DNA of 64,000 bases from Clostridiales bacterium (lineage in GTDB: Bacteria; Bacillota; Clostridia; Oscillospirales; Oscillospiraceae), in contig DUOX01000002.1 of the NCBI GenBank assembly GCA_012838665.1, positions 1-64,000 of the forward strand, given 5' to 3'. The stretch's first letter is position 1. Every line of letters starts with the position of its first letter. Position numbers and translations under genes: made by a program. Of this stretch, positions 60,167 through 64,000 are shown in pieces. The notes beneath the pieces are model-generated. The model searched no databases, was not told where the DNA came from, and was given only the letters and a program-made list of their open reading frames with translations.

Positions 60167-62137
60167 CTATTTCTCTCCCCTGAGCTTGATAAGCCTGTCC
60201 CTAAGCACTGCCGCATACTCAAATTCCAGCATCTGAGCCGCCTTCTTCATTTCCTTCTCCAGCCTTGCAATCTCCTGCTGGCGCTCCCGGGCGGTCATTC
60301 TGACCCCGCCCTCGGTGTAAGAATCCTGCTCCAGTGCACTGTCGGATATTTCAATAATATCCCGTACGCTCTTGATTATGGTCCTGGGCGTTATGCCCAT
60401 ACGGCGGTTATACTCCATCTGCTTGGTCCGGCGGCGGTTTGTCTCGGTTATGGCAGCCTCCATGGAGCGGGTAACCGTATCCGCGTACATAACGACAAGC
60501 CCGTCGGCGTTCCGGGCGGCCCTGCCTATGGTCTGGATAAGGCTGGTCTCGCTTCGCAGGAAGCCCTCCTTGTCGGCGTCCAGAATTGCCACCAGGGACA
60601 CCTCCGGCAAGTCCAAACCCTCACGCAGCAGGTTTATGCCCACCAGCACGTCAAATTCGCCCAGGCGCAGGTCGCGGATTATCTCCATGCGCTCTATTGT
60701 CCCCACATCGTGGTGCATATACCGGCATTTGATACCAGCCTCCGCCAGATAAGCCGTCAGGTCCTCCGCCATCTTCTTGGTAAGGGTTGTAACAAGTGTG
60801 CGCTGCCCCTTTTCAATCCGGGCATTGACTTCCTCGATGAGGTCGTCTATCTGGCCCTCCACCGGGCGTACCTCAACTCTCGGGTCCAAAAGCCCCGTTG
60901 GCCTGATTACCTGTTCCACAATCTGGGCCGAGCGCTCCTTTTCAAAGTCGCCGGGGGTGGCGGAAACATATATTATCTGATTAACCCTCTGCATAAACTC
61001 GTCAAATTTCAATGGACGGTTATCAAAGGCGGAAGGCAGGCGGAAACCATAGCTGACCAGGGTTTCCTTTCTGGAGCGGTCGCCGGCGTACATTGCTCGG
61101 ACCTGGGGCAGCGTCACATGGCTCTCGTCCACAAACAGGACAAAGTCCTTCGGGAAATAGTCCAGCAGGGTCATGGGCGGGCTGCCCGGCGGGCGCCCGC
61201 TGATTATCCTGCTGTAGTTTTCAATGCCGGAGCAGTAGCCAAGCTCCTGCATCATCTCAATGTCAAAGGCGGTCCGCTGGGCTATGCGCTGGGCTTCGAT
61301 GAGTTTGCCCGCCTCTTCAAAAAACTTTACCCGCTCTTCACATTCCCGCCTTATTTCCTCAATGGCCCGGGCCATTTTTTCCTTGGTGGTTACATAGTGG
61401 GAGGCCGGATATATGGCCACATGGTTCAGGTAGCGCACGGGAACCCCGGTAACTACGTTTATCTCGCTGATGCGGTCAATCTCATCGCCGAAAAATTCAA
61501 TTCTTATGGCGTTATCCCTTGCGTAGGCCGGGAACACCTCCACCGTATCCCCCCTCACCCGGAAGCAGTTGCGCTCGAAGGCTATATCGTTCCGCCCGTA
61601 GCGTATATCAATCAGGCGGCGCAGCAGCTCGTCCAGGCCGCGGGTCTGCCCGGGACGCAGGGATATGACCATGTTGGCGTAGTCTATAGGGTCGCCCAGG
61701 CCGTAAATACACGAAACGGAGGCCACGACAATCACATCCCGCCGCTCAAAAAGGCTGGAGGTGGCGCTGTGACGCAGGCGCTCTATCTCGTCGTTTATGC
61801 TGCTGTCCTTTTCGATATATGTGTCCGTATGGGGCAAATAGGCCTCCGGTTGGTAGTAATCGTAATAGGATACGAAGTATTCCACGGCATTTTCCGGGAA
61901 AAATTCCTTGAATTCCGCACATAGCTGGGCAGCCAGCGTCTTGTTGTGGGCAAGTACCAGTGTGGGCCTTTGCACGCGCTCGATAATCTTTGCCATGGTA
62001 TAGGTTTTCCCGCTGCCGGTCACGCCCAACAGGGTCTGTTCTTCAAACCCCATATCCAGCCCTATTGCAAGGGCATCAATTGCCTCCGGCTGATCTCCCG
62101 CCGGGGAGTATTCGCTTACCACTTTGAACTCCGCCAT
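60167..62137 (-). CDS. uvrB: Excinuclease ABC subunit B
   Basis: DNA-damage-verifying helicase-like subunit of nucleotide excision repair. Walker A GVTGSGKT, beta-hairpin region [23 protein letters not shown] and a C-terminal UvrB/C motif ([18 protein letters not shown]) are intact. The ATG at 62137 ([14 protein letters not shown]) has GGAGG and gives 656 residues, the family norm; the open frame to 62200 would reach past the predicted transcription start. No LexA-type box was found upstream. Confidence 0.96.
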   Translation of the reverse strand: MAEFKVVSEYSPAGDQPEAIDALAIGLDMGFEEQTLLGVTGSGKTYTMAKIIERVQRPTLVLAHNKTLAAQLCAEFKEFFPENAVEYFVSYYDYYQPEAYLPHTDTYIEKDSSINDEIERLRHSATSSLFERRDVIVVASVSCIYGLGDPIDYANMVISLRPGQTRGLDELLRRLIDIRYGRNDIAFERNCFRVRGDTVEVFPAYARDNAIRIEFFGDEIDRISEINVVTGVPVRYLNHVAIYPASHYVTTKEKMARAIEEIRRECEERVKFFEEAGKLIEAQRIAQRTAFDIEMMQELGYCSGIENYSRIISGRPPGSPPMTLLDYFPKDFVLFVDESHVTLPQVRAMYAGDRSRKETLVSYGFRLPSAFDNRPLKFDEFMQRVNQIIYVSATPGDFEKERSAQIVEQVIRPTGLLDPRVEVRPVEGQIDDLIEEVNARIEKGQRTLVTTLTKKMAEDLTAYLAEAGIKCRYMHHDVGTIERMEIIRDLRLGEFDVLVGINLLREGLDLPEVSLVAILDADKEGFLRSETSLIQTIGRAARNADGLVVMYADTVTRSMEAAITETNRRRTKQMEYNRRMGITPRTIIKSVRDIIEISDSALEQDSYTEGGVRMTARERQQEIARLEKEMKKAAQMLEFEYAAVLRDRLIKLRGEK

Positions 62138-62202
62138 CAATGCGACCTCCGCAGGTTTGACAACACCAAAAACTGATACCTCTAATTTAATCATACCCAT
62201 TT

Positions 62203-62230
62203 ATTCTACCATAAAATAGCGGCAAATCAA
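62203..62230 (-). promoter_or_regulatory. Promoter of the uvrB-polA-rimI-tsaD-radC operon
   Basis: On minus, TTGATT (62225-62230) and TAGAAT (62203-62208) with a 16-bp spacer and TG before the -10; start near 62196. Confidence 0.6.
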
Positions 62231-62242
62231 CTAGCCGGAGAA

Positions 62243-62275
62243 CAAATTAGCTGCCTCCATTGCTGGAGACAGCTA
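62243..62275 (-). terminator. Hairpin downstream of a gene remnant
   Basis: 13-bp minus-strand stem TTAGCTGTCTCCA/TGGAGGCAGCTAA with loop GCAA, then TTTGTT. Probably terminated a minus-strand gene now reduced to the remnant at 62299-62455. Confidence 0.65.
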
Positions 62276-62298
62276 ATGCTGTAATGATATTACGTTTA

Positions 62299-62455
62299 AC
62301 GGGTCTCGTACCTGTCATATGCGGCTTTAATATCACCCATCTTGCCGAATACGGCGCCAAGCTTGCCGTTCAGCAAATCGGTGAGGGCCGCTTCGCTCTG
62401 GGTAAAACCCATAACTGTGCTGGATGGGAAAGTCCTTCCATACCAAGTCTTCTTT
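62299..62455 (-). pseudogene. Possible C-terminal gene remnant
   Basis: The minus frame ends GFTQSEAALTDLLNGKLGAV and FGKMGDIKAAYDRYETR then TAA, composition like a real protein end, followed by a terminator hairpin. No start, ribosome-binding site or upstream domain is seen; an alternative frame is also open across the first part. The family is not recognised. Confidence 0.35.
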
Positions 62456-62570
62456 AGCCAGGTTTATATGTTTCAAAAATGCCCGAAGAACAAAAAAGCG
62501 GACAAAGAAACTGCCCTACGCAACAAAACCGTAAGGTAGTACACTTGTCCGTCGACAGCAAAAATTAGTA

Positions 62571-63107
62571 TTACTTAAACAGGCAGCAGCTTACAAAGGC
62601 CATGGTATTGGGGCCGTAATAGTAAGGCACCCCGTTATCCTTGCATACCTGGCTGACGAAAAGCCCGCAGGCCTCCATTGAGGGAAAAACCAGCTCCGGG
62701 AAACGGCAAGGCTCATCCGGCCAGGTGCATTTTTCACAGAGGCGGCAGGCCCCCACCCCCATGGGCAGCATGTCAAGTTCCAGTTCTCTAAGGTGCCTAA
62801 TCAGCTTTTGGAAATTCTTTTGATGGCGCCGTTCCAGTTCCATTATAGCCTCGTAATCGTAGGAGCTTTCAAGTTCCCCTACGGTCTGTACCAGTATTCC
62901 CTTGTCATACTGGGAGCACCTGGCCTCCAGCTCCTTCAGGCTACCGCAGGCCGGGGGGCAGCTCCAGCTCTTGTTATAGCTCTGGCACCTGTCAGCAGCG
63001 CACATTTCCCTGACTTCAGGCAGGTGCTTCAGGGTTTTGGGGTCCAGAGGCTCAGCCACCGTAAAGCCGCAGTCCCTGGCAATTTCAATAATGCTTTCAG
63101 TTTTCAT
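62571..63107 (-). CDS. DUF2284 metal-binding protein
   Basis: A 178-residue cysteine-rich soluble protein. Cysteines sit in CAADRCQSYNKSWSCPPACG, then CRLCEKCTWPDEPCRFP, the DUF2284 pattern that may hold an iron-sulfur cluster; the function is not established. It overlaps the end of the corrinoid-activation gene by 11 nt, so the two are coupled, and homologues are often found by corrinoid methyltransferase systems. Confidence 0.87.
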   Translation of the reverse strand: MKTESIIEIARDCGFTVAEPLDPKTLKHLPEVREMCAADRCQSYNKSWSCPPACGSLKELEARCSQYDKGILVQTVGELESSYDYEAIMELERRHQKNFQKLIRHLRELELDMLPMGVGACRLCEKCTWPDEPCRFPELVFPSMEACGLFVSQVCKDNGVPYYYGPNTMAFVSCCLFK

Positions 63108-64000
63108 CGCTTACCTTGTTTGCCTCGTCAAAAGTCATTACTTCTATATATTTCTCATAAAACAATGAGGAGGCCGACAGCTCCAGATACTCGCATTTCG
63201 CGGTAATCTCCTTCAAAAGCTCCCGGTTTGCCATGTCCAGGGCCATGGCCGCCCCGGCTCCGGCAGAGTTGCCCACATGGTGGGTTTTCCCCATCAGGGC
63301 CGGAGGAAGAAGGCCTATGGTACAGGCGCTTTCTACCCGCATATAGGCCCCGAAGCCCCCGGCAATGATAACTTTTTCAATATCGTCATAAGTTTTGCCC
63401 AGGATTTCCATGAGGGTTTCTATTCCCGCGCGTATGGCGGACTTGGCCAGCTGCAGCTGGCGCACGTCAGCCGCCGACACATACACCTTGTCCGTAAGAT
63501 AAAACCGCATCTGGCCCTTCTCGTCCGCCTTAAGGCGCTCTCTGATATGCTCCGGCGCCTCCTCCGGGCGACGCATGCGCCCGCTCTCCTCCACTGCACC
63601 GCAAAGCAGCATTGCCGCAAGAATATCAATGAGTCCGGAGCCGCAAACACCCCTGGCGACCCCGCCGCCGATAACGGTGAATTCCAGCCTTTGGTTTACA
63701 TAACTTGCCTTGTTGATAGCCCCGGCAGTGGCGTCCATGCCGCACTCTATTTCTGCGCCTTCAAAGGCCGGTCCGGCCGCCGTGGCGCAGCAGATTAACC
63801 CGTTCTTGTCCCCCAACGCCATTTCGCCGTTGGTTCCTATATCCAAAAACAGGCAGGTTTTATCTTCCTTCCAAACCCCGGAGCTGAGCATGCCCGCAGT
63901 GATATCCCCGCCCACATAGCCGGCCAGGGCGGGACATAGATACAGCTCTGCATCCTCAGCCAACCCTACGAGTAGCTCCGACGCCGGTCGCATATCCCCA
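63097..64000 (-). CDS. Corrinoid-activation ASKHA ATPase (RACo-type), C-terminal part
   Basis: ATP-dependent reductive activator of corrinoid proteins. Only the C-terminal ~300 residues are inside the window; the N-terminal 2Fe-2S domain would lie beyond 64000. The ASKHA core is read as FLDIGTNGEMALG, ATAAGPAFEGAEIECGM, GVCGSGLIDILA, AKSAIRAGIETLM and IIAGGFGAYM. Likely keeps the corrinoid of a methyltransferase (O-demethylase or acetyl-CoA pathway) in the Co(I) state. Coupled to the DUF2284 gene. No stop is seen before the window edge. Confidence 0.88.
   Translation of the reverse strand, partial: GDMRPASELLVGLAEDAELYLCPALAGYVGGDITAGMLSSGVWKEDKTCLFLDIGTNGEMALGDKNGLICCATAAGPAFEGAEIECGMDATAGAINKASYVNQRLEFTVIGGGVARGVCGSGLIDILAAMLLCGAVEESGRMRRPEEAPEHIRERLKADEKGQMRFYLTDKVYVSAADVRQLQLAKSAIRAGIETLMEILGKTYDDIEKVIIAGGFGAYMRVESACTIGLLPPALMGKTHHVGNSAGAGAAMALDMANRELLKEITAKCEYLELSASSLFYEKYIEVMTFDEANKVSDEN

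Noticed and set aside
1-64000. CRISPR arrays, transposases, integrases or prophage genes
   Set aside because: None was seen; no regularly spaced direct repeats and no recombinase motifs were found on either strand.

Overview
The window looks like a chromosomal segment of an anaerobic Gram-positive bacterium of the class Clostridia, possibly Oscillospirales-like (inference). The evidence is a PolC-type replicative polymerase, RicT, ThiT, QueT and ECF transporters, a methylerythritol-phosphate isoprenoid pathway, strong AGGAGG ribosome-binding sites, TTGACA/TATAAT promoters, and selenium/molybdenum-hydroxylase and corrinoid-activation genes. No phage or insertion sequence was recognised.

Layout. 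1-8.1 kb (minus): a compact housekeeping operon pyrH-frr-uppS-cdsA-dxr-rseP-ispG-polC, with polC cut by the left edge. 8.3-9.2 kb: a plus-strand EamA transporter with its own promoter. 9.4-11.5 kb: holB-ricT behind a small leader ORF. 11.6-15.1 kb: rpmH-rnpA-yidD-yidC-jag-acpP behind a consensus promoter. 15.3-18.4 kb: vitamin and queuosine supply (thiT under a TPP riboswitch; queH, queT) and galU. 18.5-19.1 kb: dCMP deaminase.

19.2-29.9 kb is the main accessory block, a purine/selenium-linked catabolic cluster: arcC, ygeW and ygeY on minus, a fused 2Fe-2S/molybdopterin xanthine dehydrogenase on plus, and ygfK and ssnA on minus. The ssnA-ygfK operon has a strong promoter followed by a roughly 185-nt structured leader. 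YgeW plus ArcC suggests that catabolic carbamoyl groups are turned into ATP. It is followed by a SLOG protein, phosphoketolase, and an ECF transporter in which two ATPase domains and the S component form one polypeptide (33.6-37.2 kb).

37-44 kb: an MFS carrier, tRNA-Arg(CCT), a secreted SH3/C39-like protein, a DUF378 protein, an FAD/Rieske oxidoreductase and an enoate-reductase-type flavoprotein. 44.5-49.4 kb is a patch of decaying genes: two-component-system remnants, a truncated and frameshifted molybdopterin oxidoreductase beside an intact ferredoxin, an orphan C-terminal fragment, and a thioredoxin-domain gene broken by a 16-bp insertion at its CxxC motif. 49.4-52.9 kb: an osmoprotectant ABC transporter with a 300-nt leader. 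53-54.3 kb: an OFA-family carrier, then tRNA-Thr(CGT) and an AT-rich gap with DnaA-box-like repeats. 55.4-62.2 kb (minus): uvrB-polA-rimI-tsaD-radC. 62.6-64 kb (minus): a corrinoid-activation ATPase (cut by the right edge) and a DUF2284 protein.

The most unusual items are the ssnA leader RNA, the AAS-fused ECF transporter, the 20-codon leader ORF coupled to holB, the 16-bp lesion at 47481, and the decayed-gene patch. All homology calls come from reading motifs; no database search was possible.
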